DNA from: Luteibacter sp. UNC138MFCol5.1
GTDB taxonomy: Bacteria > Pseudomonadota > Gammaproteobacteria > Xanthomonadales > Rhodanobacteraceae
NCBI RefSeq assembly: GCF_900110505.1
Contig: NZ_FODZ01000002.1
Coordinates: forward strand, 486,113 to 550,112
Length of the DNA stretch: 64,000 bases
Reading direction: 5' to 3'
Under the pieces are notes generated by a model. That model was not told where the DNA came from, made no database searches, and saw only the letters and a program-made list of their open reading frames with translations. The position numbers and the translations under genes are program-made. Within the stretch, counting starts at the first letter, position 1. Every line of letters starts with the position of its first letter. Of this stretch, positions 28,005 through 37,013 are shown one piece after another.

Positions 28005-28934
28005 CTAGCGGTTGCTCACTCCGTGCGGTACGTGGCCCGTCGCGACGTGCCGACGTGCCGACTCGACGTTCGCCGGGGAGTCGTCGAAGAAGATGTCGGC
28101 GCCGAACGCGTCGAGGAACGGCCCCTTGTCCCGGCCGCCCAGGAACAGGGCCTCGTCGATGCGCACGCCCCAGCGACGCAGCGTGAGGATCACCCGCTTG
28201 TGGGCGGGCGCCGAACGCGCGGTGACCAGCGCGGTGCGGATGGGCGAGGTCTCGGCCGGAAACGCGGCCTGGAGACGGTGCAACGCGGCGAGGAAGCCGC
28301 GGAAGGGACCGCCGGACAGCGGCTCGGCCCAGCGCTCGGTCTCGCTGCGGTGGAACGCGTCGAGGCCCTGCTCCTGCGACACCCGCTCGCCCTCGTCGCC
28401 GAAGATCACGGCGTCCCCGTCGAATGCGATGCGCAGCTGTTCGCTGGAACGCTGCGGCGCCGTGGACGGCAGGATGGTGGCGGCGGCCACGCCGGCCCGC
28501 AGCGCGCGGCCGACGTCCTCGGCGTTCGCGGAGAGGAAGAGATCCGCCTTGAACGGCGCGATGTAGTCGGACGTCGGCGCCCCGCTGGTGAACGCGGCAC
28601 GGGAGATGTTCAGGCCGTAATGCTGGATGGCGTTGAAGATCCGCAGGCCGGTATCGCCCGAGTTGCGCGAGAGCAGGATCACTTCCACGGGCGGCAGGTC
28701 GCCGGAGAGCGCGTTCAGGCCCAGCAGCTTCTGCACCAGTGGAAACGCGACGCCGGGTTGCAGCAGCTCGTCTTCGTGGTCGATCTGGAACGCGCGGTAC
28801 GCGTCGAGGCCTTCGCGCTCGAAGAGTTCGTGGCTGTCGCCCATGTCGAACAGGGCGCGCGACGAGATCGCCACGACGAGGCGGTTGTCGCGGACCGAGG
28901 AGGCGGCGTGGGCGTTGTGGGTGTCGTCGTTCAT
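28005..28934 (-). CDS. 5'-nucleotidase (cytosolic cN-I-like family)
   Basis: 309 residues from ATG 28934 (an in-frame ATG at 28952 is also possible). It belongs to the bacterial family related to cytosolic 5'-nucleotidase I, HAD-like phosphatases that hydrolyse nucleoside monophosphates. Visible motifs: LVVAISSRALFDMGDSHELFE near the N-terminus, a HAD-type first motif variant; VEVILLSRNSGDTGLRIFNA; and near the C-terminus LGGRDKGPFLDAFGADIFFDDS, the acidic metal-binding motif. It lies 42 bp downstream of nadK on the same strand, so it is probably co-transcribed with it and linked to nucleotide or NAD pools. Confidence 0.8.
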   Translation of the reverse strand: MNDDTHNAHAASSVRDNRLVVAISSRALFDMGDSHELFEREGLDAYRAFQIDHEDELLQPGVAFPLVQKLLGLNALSGDLPPVEVILLSRNSGDTGLRIFNAIQHYGLNISRAAFTSGAPTSDYIAPFKADLFLSANAEDVGRALRAGVAAATILPSTAPQRSSEQLRIAFDGDAVIFGDEGERVSQEQGLDAFHRSETERWAEPLSGGPFRGFLAALHRLQAAFPAETSPIRTALVTARSAPAHKRVILTLRRWGVRIDEALFLGGRDKGPFLDAFGADIFFDDSPANVESARRHVATGHVPHGVSNR

Positions 28935-28976
28935 GGCGGCATCGTAGCGCAATGGGGCTTCTCGAATCGCCGGTGG

Positions 28977-29735
28977 CTACTCCGCGAATTGCTCGTCGAG
29001 GATGCGCTGCTGGAGGTTGTGCTCCGGATCGAACAGCAACCGCACGGCATGCCGCCGCGACTGCTTCACTTCCACGGAACGCACGTCGCGCACCTCGTGG
29101 AAATCCGCCGTGGCGCTGATCGGGCGCTTGTTCGGATCCTTCGTCTCGAAGCCGACGCGCGTGGCGTGAGGAAGGATCGCCCCTCGCCAGCGGCGCGGCC
29201 GGAACGGGCTGATGGGCGTCAGCGCCAGCACGTTCGCGTCCAGCGGCAGGATGGGGCCGTGCGCGGAGAGGTTGTAGGCGGTGGAGCCGGCGGGCGTCGA
29301 GACGAGGATGCCGTCGCACACCAGCTCGTCGAGCTTCATCTCGCCGTTGAGGCTGACCGTCAGGTGCGCGGCCTGGTTGCTCTGGCGGAGCATGGCCACC
29401 TCGTTGAATGCCAGGGCGCGGTGCTCGACGCCGTCGCAGCAGGTGGAGTGCATTTCCAGCGGATGAAGGACCGCGGGGTGCGCCCGTTCGATGCGCTCCG
29501 GCAGGTGATCCATGGCGTGCTGGTTCATGAGGAACCCGAGCCGGCCCAGTTTCATGCCGTAGAACGGGATGCCGAGCGTGCGATGGGCATGCAGCGTGCG
29601 CAGCATGAACCCGTCGCCGCCCAGCGAAACGATGATGTCCGCGTCGCCCGGCGCGACGCCGCGGTAACGCTTCTTGAGCGCCGTGAGGGCGCGTTGGGCG
29701 ACTTCGGTCTCGCTGGCGACGAAGGCTAGGCGCAT
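28977..29735 (-). CDS. nadK: NAD kinase
   Basis: 252 residues. It phosphorylates NAD+ to NADP+ in the cytoplasm. Hallmarks are the GGDGFML motif at residues 39-45, followed by GRLGFLMN, the NE motif in ALAFNEVAML, and the DGILVSTPAGSTAYNLSAHGP substrate loop. It is slightly shorter at the N-terminus than the E. coli enzyme, as is common in Xanthomonadales. A 5'-nucleotidase gene follows on the same strand. Confidence 0.93.
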   Translation of the reverse strand: MRLAFVASETEVAQRALTALKKRYRGVAPGDADIIVSLGGDGFMLRTLHAHRTLGIPFYGMKLGRLGFLMNQHAMDHLPERIERAHPAVLHPLEMHSTCCDGVEHRALAFNEVAMLRQSNQAAHLTVSLNGEMKLDELVCDGILVSTPAGSTAYNLSAHGPILPLDANVLALTPISPFRPRRWRGAILPHATRVGFETKDPNKRPISATADFHEVRDVRSVEVKQSRRHAVRLLFDPEHNLQQRILDEQFAE

Positions 29736-29840
29736 GGGCTGGGAGCTTCCTGGTCCAGCGGCGAGCTTAGTGCGTCGCGCCGCGTCCGGATAGCCTGAAA
29801 CGATCTCGCAGACCCGATCGCGGATACGATCCGCTTCCGC

Positions 29841-29875
29841 CCCTCCGGTAGCGAAGTCCGCCTTCTACCGGAGGG
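29841..29875. repeat. Perfect inverted repeat (11-bp arms) between nadK and gdh
   Basis: CCCTCCGGTAG and CTACCGGAGGG are perfect complements separated by 13 bases. It lies in the gap between the end of the NAD-GDH gene and the start of nadK, both on the minus strand. It may be a transcript-processing hairpin or REP-like element; there is no adjacent T-run. Confidence 0.5.
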
Positions 29876-29899
29876 TGGGAGCCGATCGCATCGGCGATC

Positions 29900-29926
29900 C
29901 GGGGCCCCTCGTGCTCGGGGGCCCCG
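29900..29926 (-). terminator. GC hairpin just after NAD-GDH stop
   Basis: CGGGGCCCC pairs with GGGGCCCCG across a 9-base loop, starting 6 bp beyond the glutamate dehydrogenase stop on the minus strand. It lacks a T-run, so it is either a weak intrinsic terminator or an mRNA 3'-end stabiliser. Confidence 0.4.
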
Positions 29927-29931
29927 ATCGA

Positions 29932-32900
29932 TCACACCGGGATCTGCGCCAGCTGCGCCAGCCTGCGGACCGCGACCGAGGCGATCGGGTAATCCGCGTT
30001 CTGGGTGAGGATCTCCGCCAGCATCGCGCGGGTGTACTTCAGGGTCGGGTCGTCGCGGTCCAGCCAGGCCTTCACCGGGCTCACATCGGTGCGATCGCCG
30101 GCCACGCTGAGCACCTGCAGCGCGAGGGCGCGATGCTGGGCGTTGAGCTCGTCCAGCAACGAGCCGCGCGCCTGCGCATGCCATGCGCCCTCGACAGCCA
30201 GCGCCTCGATCTGGCCACGCAGCCAGTCGAGGTCCAGCGCCTCGGCCAGTTCGTAGAACACCGTCGCGACCGTCGCGATGTCGCGGCCGCTCTGGCGCGA
30301 CACTTCCACCATGTCGAGCGCGGAGCGCAGCACCGGCACGCGGGCCAGGCGGATCGCCAGCGCGTTGGGCACGCCCAGGCCTTCCCACTTCTCCTGGCTG
30401 GCCGCGAAGTCGCCGCGACCCGTGTTCGTCAGGGCGTCGGGCAGCGCCTTGCGCAGCGTCGTGACGTCGTTGGCATAGCGGTCGACATTGGCGGCGATGT
30501 CGAGCGAGCCGCCGGGGCGATTCAGCAGCCAGCGCGTCAGGTGGCGCAGCAACGACCAGATCTGCAGGACGGCGTCGATCTGCGTGTCCTCGGCGATCTT
30601 CCCGTCGAGCGCTTCGATGTCCGCCCACAGGTCGCGCGCGTCGAGGATCTCGCGCGCGGCGGTATAAGCCTTCGCGATCGCCGCCGGGCCCTGGCCCGTG
30701 TCCTCCTGCATGCGCATCATGAACGTCGCTCCCATGCGGTTGATCGTCGAGTTGGTCACCGCGGTGGCGATTATCTCGCGCTTCAGGCGATGGCGCTGCA
30801 TGTGCTCGGCGTACTTCTCGTGCAGCGGCACAGGGAAGTACCGCACCAGTTCGCGCGAGAGGTACGGATCTTCCGGCACGTCGGAATCGAGCAGCTGCTG
30901 GAACAGCCGGATCTTGTCGTAGCTCAGCAGCACCGACAGTTCGGGACGCGTCATGCCCTGTCCGCGGAGCTTACGGTCGGCCAGTTCCGCGGCCGTCGGC
31001 AGCGACTCCACCTGGCGGTCTAGCAGGCCCTCGGCCTCGAGCGTGCTGATGAAGTGGGCCATCGAGCCCAGACGGCGCACGGACTGGTGCTCCATCACGG
31101 TGATCGCCTGGTTCTGGCGATAGTTGTCCCACAGTACGAGGCGGCCGACCTCGTCGGTCATCTCGGCGAGCTGCTTGTTGCGACCTTCGAACGTGAGCTC
31201 GCCACGCTGCACGGCGTCGTTGAGCAGGATCTTGATGTTCACCTCGTGATCCGAGGTGTCCACGCCCGCCGAGTTGTCGATGAAGTCCGTGTTCATCAGC
31301 ACGCCGGCCTGCGAGGCCTCGATGCGGCCCTTCTGGGTCATGCCCAGGTTGCCGCCCTCGCCCACGATGCGGCAGCGCAGTTCGCTGCCGTTGACGCGCA
31401 GCGCGTTGTTCGCGCGGTCGCCCACGTCGGCGTGCGTTTCGCTGGTCGCCTTCACGTACGTACCGATGCCGCCGTTCCAGAGCAGGTCGACCGGCGCCTT
31501 GAGGATCGCCGAGAGCAGGTCGGACGGCGCCATGTGCGTCACCTCGGCGCGGATGCCGAGGGCGGCGCGGATCTGCGGCGACACCGGAATCGACTTCGCG
31601 CTGCGCGGGTACACGCCGCCACCGGCCGAGATCAGCGACTTGTCGTAGTCGTCCCACGAGGAACGCGGCAGCGCGAACATGCGCGTGCGCTCCTTGAACG
31701 ACACCGCGGCATCCGGATCCGGATCGAGGAAGATGTGCCGATGGTCGAACGCGGCCAGCAGGCGGATGTGCTCCGAAAGCAGCATGCCGTTGCCGAACAC
31801 GTCGCCGGACATGTCGCCCACGCCCACCACCGTGAAGTCTTCCGCCTGGCAATCGCGGCCCAGCGCACGGAAGTGGCGCTTGACCGATTCCCACGCGCCC
31901 TTGGCGGTGATGCCCATGCCCTTGTGGTCGTAGCCGTTGGAACCGCCCGAGGCGAAGGCGTCGTCGAGCCAGAAGCCATGCTCGGTCGAGATCGCGTTGG
32001 CGATGTCGGAGAACGTGGCGGTGCCCTTGTCGGCCGCGACGACGAGGTACGGATCGTCATTGTCGTGGCGCACGACGTCGTGCGGCGGCACGACGTTGCC
32101 CTCCACGAGGTTGTCGGTGATGTCCAGCAGGCCGTTGATGAACATGCGATAGCACGCGATGCCCTCGGCCAGCTGCGCGTCGCGGTCCGCACCGGCCGGC
32201 GGACGCTTGACGAAGAAGCCGCCCTTCGAACCGACGGGCACGATGACGGTGTTCTTCACCATCTGCGCCTTGACGAGACCGAGCACCTCCGTGCGGAAGT
32301 CCTCGCGGCGGTCGGACCAGCGCAGGCCGCCGCGCGCGACGGGACCGAAGCGCAGGTGGATGCCCTCCACGCGCGGCGCGTAGACGAAGATCTCGCGGTA
32401 CGGCACCGGCTTGGCGAGGTCGGGCACCTTGTGCGAGTCGAACTTGAAGCTGATGTACGGACGGAACGCGCCGTCCCATGCCTGGAAGAAGCTCGTGCGC
32501 AGCGTGGCGTGCACCAGCGCGATGAAGCTGCGCAGGATGCGGTCCTCGTCGAGGCTGGAGACGTTGTCGAGCAACGCCTCGATCGCCTCCTCCACCGCCT
32601 TGACCTGGTCCGCGCGCGCGCTGCCCAGCGAGGCCACGAGGTTGCCGATCAGGCCCGGATGGGCCGCCAGCGTGTCGGCGTCCATCAGCGTGTGCATCTC
32701 GTGCGAGAGCATGCTCTCCGCGTGCTCGCGCTCGGCGCCGTCGAGGCTCTCGCGACGTGGATCGAAGCGCGCGTTGAACAGCTCGACGATGAGGCCGGCG
32801 ATGGCGGGGTAATGGTTGAGCGCGTCTTCCATGTACGCCTGCGAGAACGCCACGCCCGTCTGCAGGAGGTACTTGCAGTAGCTGCGCAGCACGGCGACCT

Positions 32901-34851
32901 GGCGCCAGCCCAGCTTCGCGCCCAGCACGAGGCGGTTGAAGCCGTCGTTCTCGGCATTGCCGCGCCAGATCTGCTCGAAGGCGTCCTCGAAGAGCGTGCC
33001 GACCTGCTCCACCTCGAACGCGAGGCGACCGACCGGCTGGACCTCGAAGTCCTGGATGAACAGGCGGCTGTCGGCCACCTTCACTTCGTACATGTGCTCG
33101 GTGAGCACGCGCAGGCCGAGGTTCTCCAGCTGCGGCAGCACTTCGGACAGCGCGATGTCGGAGCCGGAACGGTAGACCTTGAAGCGCAGTTCCTCCGGCC
33201 GGTGCGGCGGGTGGTAGAACGACATGCTGATCGCGTCGGGGCCATCGAGCCCCGCCAGCGCGCGGACGTCGGCCGCGGCGACCTGCGGCGCGACCTCGTC
33301 GACGTAGCCGGCCGGCAGCGCCTTGCCGTAGCGGTTGGCGAGGATGATGCCCTGCTGCTCGCCGGCGCTCTCGATGAGGCGGTCGCGCAGTTCGTCGTGC
33401 CAGTTGCGGGCGATGGAGGCGATCTGCGCCTCGATGGCGGCCGCGTCGTACACCGGATGGTCGCCGATGCGCGGGCGCACGACGACGTGCAGGCGGACCA
33501 GCGCCGCCTCGCCCATCAGCACCGCGGAGTCGACGTGCTCGCCGTGGAAGGCCTCGCGCAGCACGCCTTCGACGCGCTCACGGACCGTGGTGTTGAAGCG
33601 GTCGCGCGGGATGTAGACGAGGCAGGAGAAGAACCGGCCGTAGCTGTCGCGGCGGATGAACAGGCGCGTGCGCGTGCGCTGCGCCAGTTCGAGCAGGCCC
33701 ATGGCCAGCGCGAAGAGCTCGTCGGTGCTGCACTGGAAGAGCTCGTCGCGCGGCAGCGTGTCGAGGATGTGGCGCAGCGCCTTGCCCGAATGCGAGTCGC
33801 GCTTCAGGCCGGAGCGGGACATCACGGCTTCGCACTTGTCGCGCACGAGCGGCACGTGCTGCGGGTGCGCCATGTACGCGTTGGACGAGAACAGGCCGAG
33901 GAAGCGCTGCTCGGCGACCGGCCGGCCCTTGTCGTCGAAACGCAGCACGCCGATGTAGTCCATGTAGCCCGGACGGTGGATCGGCGAACGCGCGTTGGTC
34001 TTGGTCAGGATGATGGCGTCCGTGGAACCCGAGCGCGGCAGCTCGTTCGCCGCCAGCGTGCGCAGCGAGCGCGGCGCCAGCGAGCGTTCGGCGGTGCGCA
34101 GGATGCCGAGGCCGGACGTTTCCACGGCCTTCAGGACCTCGTCGCCCGCGTCGGCGGCGACTTCGTATTCGCGGTAGCCCATGAAGGTGAAATGGTCGTC
34201 CGCCACCCAGCGCAGGAAATCGGTGGCCTCACGGACTTCATCGGCGGTGTACGGGAGCGACCGACGGCCCAGGTCCTCCGCGACCTCGACCATCTTCGCG
34301 CGCATGGCGCGCCAGTCGTCCACGGCCTCGCGGACGTCGGCGAGCGCGGTTTCCACGTTCGCCTTGAGGGTGTCGAGCTCGGTATCGTCGATGCGATCGA
34401 TCTCGAAGCGCATGATCGACTCGGTCGTCGGGCCGGAACCGATCGACTCCAGCACGCCCGACGCCGAACGCACCACCGGAACCACCGGGTGGATGATCGC
34501 GTGGATGTCGGCATGGGCCGCGGCCACCATCGACACGGTGTCGACCAGGAAGGGCATGTCGTCGGTGACGACCTCGACCACCGCGCGGGTGCCCGAGACG
34601 CCCGGGTTGTACACACGAACCTTCGCTTTACCCGGCGTGCGCTCGCGCGCGAAGCCCAGGAGGTCGGCGATCAGCGCGGCCCAGCGATCCGGCGCGTGCA
34701 GCGCGTGGTCGGCCGGGGCGATCCGCTCGAAGAAGGCCTCGATAAAAAAGCGCGCCTCGTTGAGGCGCTCCGCGGGGTAGTCGATCTTTTTGAGTTCATC
34801 GAAGACAACGGCGTGGAACGGGCCGTTTTCGGCAGCGCGAATCGCATTCAT
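29932..34851 (-). CDS. NAD-specific glutamate dehydrogenase, large (about 180 kDa) class
   Basis: 1639 residues, the size of the large NAD-GDH class of proteobacteria and actinomycetes. It deaminates glutamate to 2-oxoglutarate and ammonium, a catabolic role. The N-terminal third holds ACT-like regulatory regions. The dehydrogenase core is marked by FGPVARGGLRWSDRREDFRTE and GLVKAQMVKNTVIVPVGSKGGF (about 780-840), followed by the nucleotide-binding part VGVGDMSGDVFGNGMLLS. The long C-terminal helical region is characteristic of the class. Amino-acid allosteric control is known for relatives. The gene is monocistronic and divergent from the TetR-efflux operon across about 270 bp. Confidence 0.93.
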   Translation of the reverse strand: MNAIRAAENGPFHAVVFDELKKIDYPAERLNEARFFIEAFFERIAPADHALHAPDRWAALIADLLGFARERTPGKAKVRVYNPGVSGTRAVVEVVTDDMPFLVDTVSMVAAAHADIHAIIHPVVPVVRSASGVLESIGSGPTTESIMRFEIDRIDDTELDTLKANVETALADVREAVDDWRAMRAKMVEVAEDLGRRSLPYTADEVREATDFLRWVADDHFTFMGYREYEVAADAGDEVLKAVETSGLGILRTAERSLAPRSLRTLAANELPRSGSTDAIILTKTNARSPIHRPGYMDYIGVLRFDDKGRPVAEQRFLGLFSSNAYMAHPQHVPLVRDKCEAVMSRSGLKRDSHSGKALRHILDTLPRDELFQCSTDELFALAMGLLELAQRTRTRLFIRRDSYGRFFSCLVYIPRDRFNTTVRERVEGVLREAFHGEHVDSAVLMGEAALVRLHVVVRPRIGDHPVYDAAAIEAQIASIARNWHDELRDRLIESAGEQQGIILANRYGKALPAGYVDEVAPQVAAADVRALAGLDGPDAISMSFYHPPHRPEELRFKVYRSGSDIALSEVLPQLENLGLRVLTEHMYEVKVADSRLFIQDFEVQPVGRLAFEVEQVGTLFEDAFEQIWRGNAENDGFNRLVLGAKLGWRQVAVLRSYCKYLLQTGVAFSQAYMEDALNHYPAIAGLIVELFNARFDPRRESLDGAEREHAESMLSHEMHTLMDADTLAAHPGLIGNLVASLGSARADQVKAVEEAIEALLDNVSSLDEDRILRSFIALVHATLRTSFFQAWDGAFRPYISFKFDSHKVPDLAKPVPYREIFVYAPRVEGIHLRFGPVARGGLRWSDRREDFRTEVLGLVKAQMVKNTVIVPVGSKGGFFVKRPPAGADRDAQLAEGIACYRMFINGLLDITDNLVEGNVVPPHDVVRHDNDDPYLVVAADKGTATFSDIANAISTEHGFWLDDAFASGGSNGYDHKGMGITAKGAWESVKRHFRALGRDCQAEDFTVVGVGDMSGDVFGNGMLLSEHIRLLAAFDHRHIFLDPDPDAAVSFKERTRMFALPRSSWDDYDKSLISAGGGVYPRSAKSIPVSPQIRAALGIRAEVTHMAPSDLLSAILKAPVDLLWNGGIGTYVKATSETHADVGDRANNALRVNGSELRCRIVGEGGNLGMTQKGRIEASQAGVLMNTDFIDNSAGVDTSDHEVNIKILLNDAVQRGELTFEGRNKQLAEMTDEVGRLVLWDNYRQNQAITVMEHQSVRRLGSMAHFISTLEAEGLLDRQVESLPTAAELADRKLRGQGMTRPELSVLLSYDKIRLFQQLLDSDVPEDPYLSRELVRYFPVPLHEKYAEHMQRHRLKREIIATAVTNSTINRMGATFMMRMQEDTGQGPAAIAKAYTAAREILDARDLWADIEALDGKIAEDTQIDAVLQIWSLLRHLTRWLLNRPGGSLDIAANVDRYANDVTTLRKALPDALTNTGRGDFAASQEKWEGLGVPNALAIRLARVPVLRSALDMVEVSRQSGRDIATVATVFYELAEALDLDWLRGQIEALAVEGAWHAQARGSLLDELNAQHRALALQVLSVAGDRTDVSPVKAWLDRDDPTLKYTRAMLAEILTQNADYPIASVAVRRLAQLAQIPV

Positions 34852-35063
34852 GGGCGGATTATCGATGTGGGGAAGGTCGGGAAATCCGTGAAAGCATAGC
34901 TCTCACGCATGTCATGTAGCCACACCGGCCGGGGCGCGCCGTTGCCGTATTTTCACTGCGTCGCCGCATCGATCGCGCACGAAACGCCCGGTCGCGGCAT
35001 GCACTGCTCGTCCTCGCCGCATGTGCATCGCAACAATACGCATGCGAATGCGTGGCATGACCG

Positions 35064-35091
35064 TTGACGATGGTCCGGCGGAGATTCTAAA
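35064..35091 (+). promoter_or_regulatory. Sigma-70-type promoter for the TetR-RND operon
   Basis: TTGACG (35064-35069) and TCTAAA (35086-35091) are spaced by 16 bp, a plausible -35/-10 pair 30 bp before the TetR start. The -10 abuts the inverted repeat that follows, so a bound repressor would block initiation. The call rests on pattern and position. Confidence 0.5.
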
Positions 35092-35109
35092 CTGGACGGT
35101 ATAGTCCAG
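35092..35109. promoter_or_regulatory. Probable TetR operator (18-bp inverted repeat)
   Basis: CTGGACGGTATAGTCCAG: two perfect 6-bp arms around GGTATA, lying directly after the predicted -10 and 13 bp before the TetR start codon. TetR repressors of RND pumps typically bind such sites to silence both themselves and the pump. Binding is inferred. Confidence 0.6.
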
Positions 35110-35121
35110 CAGGTATGCGAA

Positions 35122-35778
35122 ATGTCGAACCTGGATGCCCGCCCCGCTTCCGATCACCAGCAGCGGGTGCTCCAGGCGGCGTGCGCACTTTTCCTGCGCG
35201 ACGGATATCGCGTCAGCATGGGCGCCGTGGCACGCGAGGCGGGCGTGTCCAAGCAGACCGTGTATGCGCATTTCGACAACAAGGACAACCTGTTCCACGC
35301 CGCCGTCGAACAACTGGTCTTGCCGCTCCACGCCAGCCTCGCCCCCGAAAGCGCCGGCCTGGCCTCGATGCTCCATGCACTCGCCAGGGCGCACCACACC
35401 TACGTGATGGACCACGCGCACGTGGCGCTGGGTCGCATGCTGATCGCCGAGGCGCCGCGCTTTCCCGCGGCGGCGCGGACGTTCTTCCGGACTGCGATCG
35501 ATACCGTCGCGACCCGGCTGGCGCGCTGCATGGCCGAGGCGATGGAACAGGGACGCATGCGCGCCGAGGACCCGGACGTCGCCGCGGAGCTGTTCCTGTC
35601 CATGCTGCATGGGCTCGAAGGCGACCGGCGTTTGTTCGGAATGCGCGCGAGGGGTCAGAAGGCACAGGACGCGTGGGCCCGCCACGCGGTAACAGTATTT
35701 ATGCACGCCTACGACATCCACCCGGATGCCGGGGCGCGAACGAACAAGAAACCCGGAAAAGGATCGGAGTCCCCATGA
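35122..35778 (+). CDS. TetR/AcrR family repressor of RND efflux operon
   Basis: 218 residues. The N-terminal DNA-binding domain has the helix-turn-helix MGAVAREAGVSKQTVYAHF at about residues 33-51, preceded by VLQAACALFLRDGYR. The helical C-terminal half should bind a ligand or drug and release the operator; it includes the MLIAEAPRFPAAARTFF stretch usual in AcrR-type regulators. Its stop overlaps the adaptor gene start (ATGA), so regulator and pump are one operon and the protein very probably represses its own transcription through the palindrome upstream. Confidence 0.88.
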   Translation: MSNLDARPASDHQQRVLQAACALFLRDGYRVSMGAVAREAGVSKQTVYAHFDNKDNLFHAAVEQLVLPLHASLAPESAGLASMLHALARAHHTYVMDHAHVALGRMLIAEAPRFPAAARTFFRTAIDTVATRLARCMAEAMEQGRMRAEDPDVAAELFLSMLHGLEGDRRLFGMRARGQKAQDAWARHAVTVFMHAYDIHPDAGARTNKKPGKGSESP

Positions 35779-37001
35779 ATCCCCTGCCCCTGCGCTCGTC
35801 CCTGCTGGCCCTCGGCCTCGCTGCGGCGCTCGCCGCCTGCCACAAGCAGGAAGCTCCCCAGCAGCCGCCGCCGCCCGAAGTCGGCACGATCACCGTCCAG
35901 CCGCAGAACGCGCCGCTGGTGCAGGACCAGGTGGGCCGCGTCTCCGCGTTCCGCACCGCGGACGTCCGGGCCCGCGTGCCCGGCATCCTGCTGCATCGCC
36001 TCTACGACGAAGGCACCGACGTCAAGGCGGGCCAGAAGCTGTTCCAGATCGACCCGCAGCCGCTCAAGGCCGAGCTCGACGCCCAGCTCGCGCAGCTCGC
36101 CTCCGCGCGCGCCTCGGCGGTCAACGCCAAGGCGCAGGCGGACCGCGCCCGCGGCCTGATCGGCAAGAACTACGTGTCCCGCCAGGACCTCGACACCGCC
36201 GAGGCGAACCAGCGCACGGCCGACGCCGCCGTGAAGCAGGCCGAGGCCAACGTGCAGTCCGCCCGCATCAACCTGGGCTTCACCGACGTGGTCTCGCCGA
36301 TCGACGGCCGCGCCGGGCAGCAGCAGGTCACCGAGGGCGCCCTCGTCGGCCAGAACGAAACCACGCTGCTGACCCAGGTCGACCAGCTCGACAAGGTCTA
36401 CGTGAACTTCAGCGTCTCGGTCTCCGACCTCGACGCCATGCGCCGCGCCGCCGCAGCCGGCGCCGCGACGCTGTCGCCGACCGACCAGACGACCGTGCGC
36501 ATCATGCTCCCGGACGGCTCGGACTTCGGCGAGGCGGGCACGCTCGATTTCTCGTCGGCCACGGTCAATCCGCAGACCGGTACCGTGAGCCTGCGCGCCC
36601 TGCTGAACAACCCCGACCAGCGCCTGCTCCCGGGTCAGTTCGTGACGGTGAAGGCCACGCTCGGCGACCTGCACAACGTGTTCCTGGTGCCCCAGGCCGC
36701 GGTGCTGCGCGACGCCAACGACGCCTACGTGATGGTCGTCGGCGAAGGCCACGTCAAGGATCCCCAGACGGGACAGGACAAGACGATCCCGTCGGCCGCC
36801 GTCCATCGCTCGGTGAAGACCGACCGCATCGTCGGTCCGAACTGGATCGTCACCGGCGGCCTCAAGCCGGGCGACCAGGTCATCGTCCAGGGCCTGCCCA
36901 AGGCGAAGGAAAACGCCCCGGTCAAGGCATCGCCCGCGCAGGCCGCTCCGGCCGGCGCGTCGACCGCCGCCGGCGCACCCCACGCCGCGGCCGGGCAGTA
37001 A
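35775..37001 (+). CDS. RND efflux periplasmic adaptor (membrane fusion lipoprotein)
   Basis: 408 residues, AcrA/MexA type. A lipoprotein signal ends in LAAALAAC, with Cys-22 as the lipidation site, so the mature protein is anchored to the inner membrane facing the periplasm. It has the barrel-sandwich (lipoyl-like) half VRARVPGILLHRLYDEGTDV, the alpha-helical hairpin (about 98-160), the second lipoyl half FTDVVSPIDGRAGQ, and beta-barrel and membrane-proximal domains after that. The C-terminal 30 residues are Ala/Pro-rich. It bridges the inner-membrane pump encoded next to an outer-membrane channel, which is not encoded in this operon. Confidence 0.92.
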   Translation: MNPLPLRSSLLALGLAAALAACHKQEAPQQPPPPEVGTITVQPQNAPLVQDQVGRVSAFRTADVRARVPGILLHRLYDEGTDVKAGQKLFQIDPQPLKAELDAQLAQLASARASAVNAKAQADRARGLIGKNYVSRQDLDTAEANQRTADAAVKQAEANVQSARINLGFTDVVSPIDGRAGQQQVTEGALVGQNETTLLTQVDQLDKVYVNFSVSVSDLDAMRRAAAAGAATLSPTDQTTVRIMLPDGSDFGEAGTLDFSSATVNPQTGTVSLRALLNNPDQRLLPGQFVTVKATLGDLHNVFLVPQAAVLRDANDAYVMVVGEGHVKDPQTGQDKTIPSAAVHRSVKTDRIVGPNWIVTGGLKPGDQVIVQGLPKAKENAPVKASPAQAAPAGASTAAGAPHAAAGQ

Positions 37002-37013
37002 GGGAGTTTCGTC

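Noticed and set aside
31054-34899. Open frame of 1281 codons on the plus strand opposite NAD-glutamate dehydrogenase
   Set aside because: Antisense shadow of a high-GC gene; its composition is unlike any protein and it has no start context.
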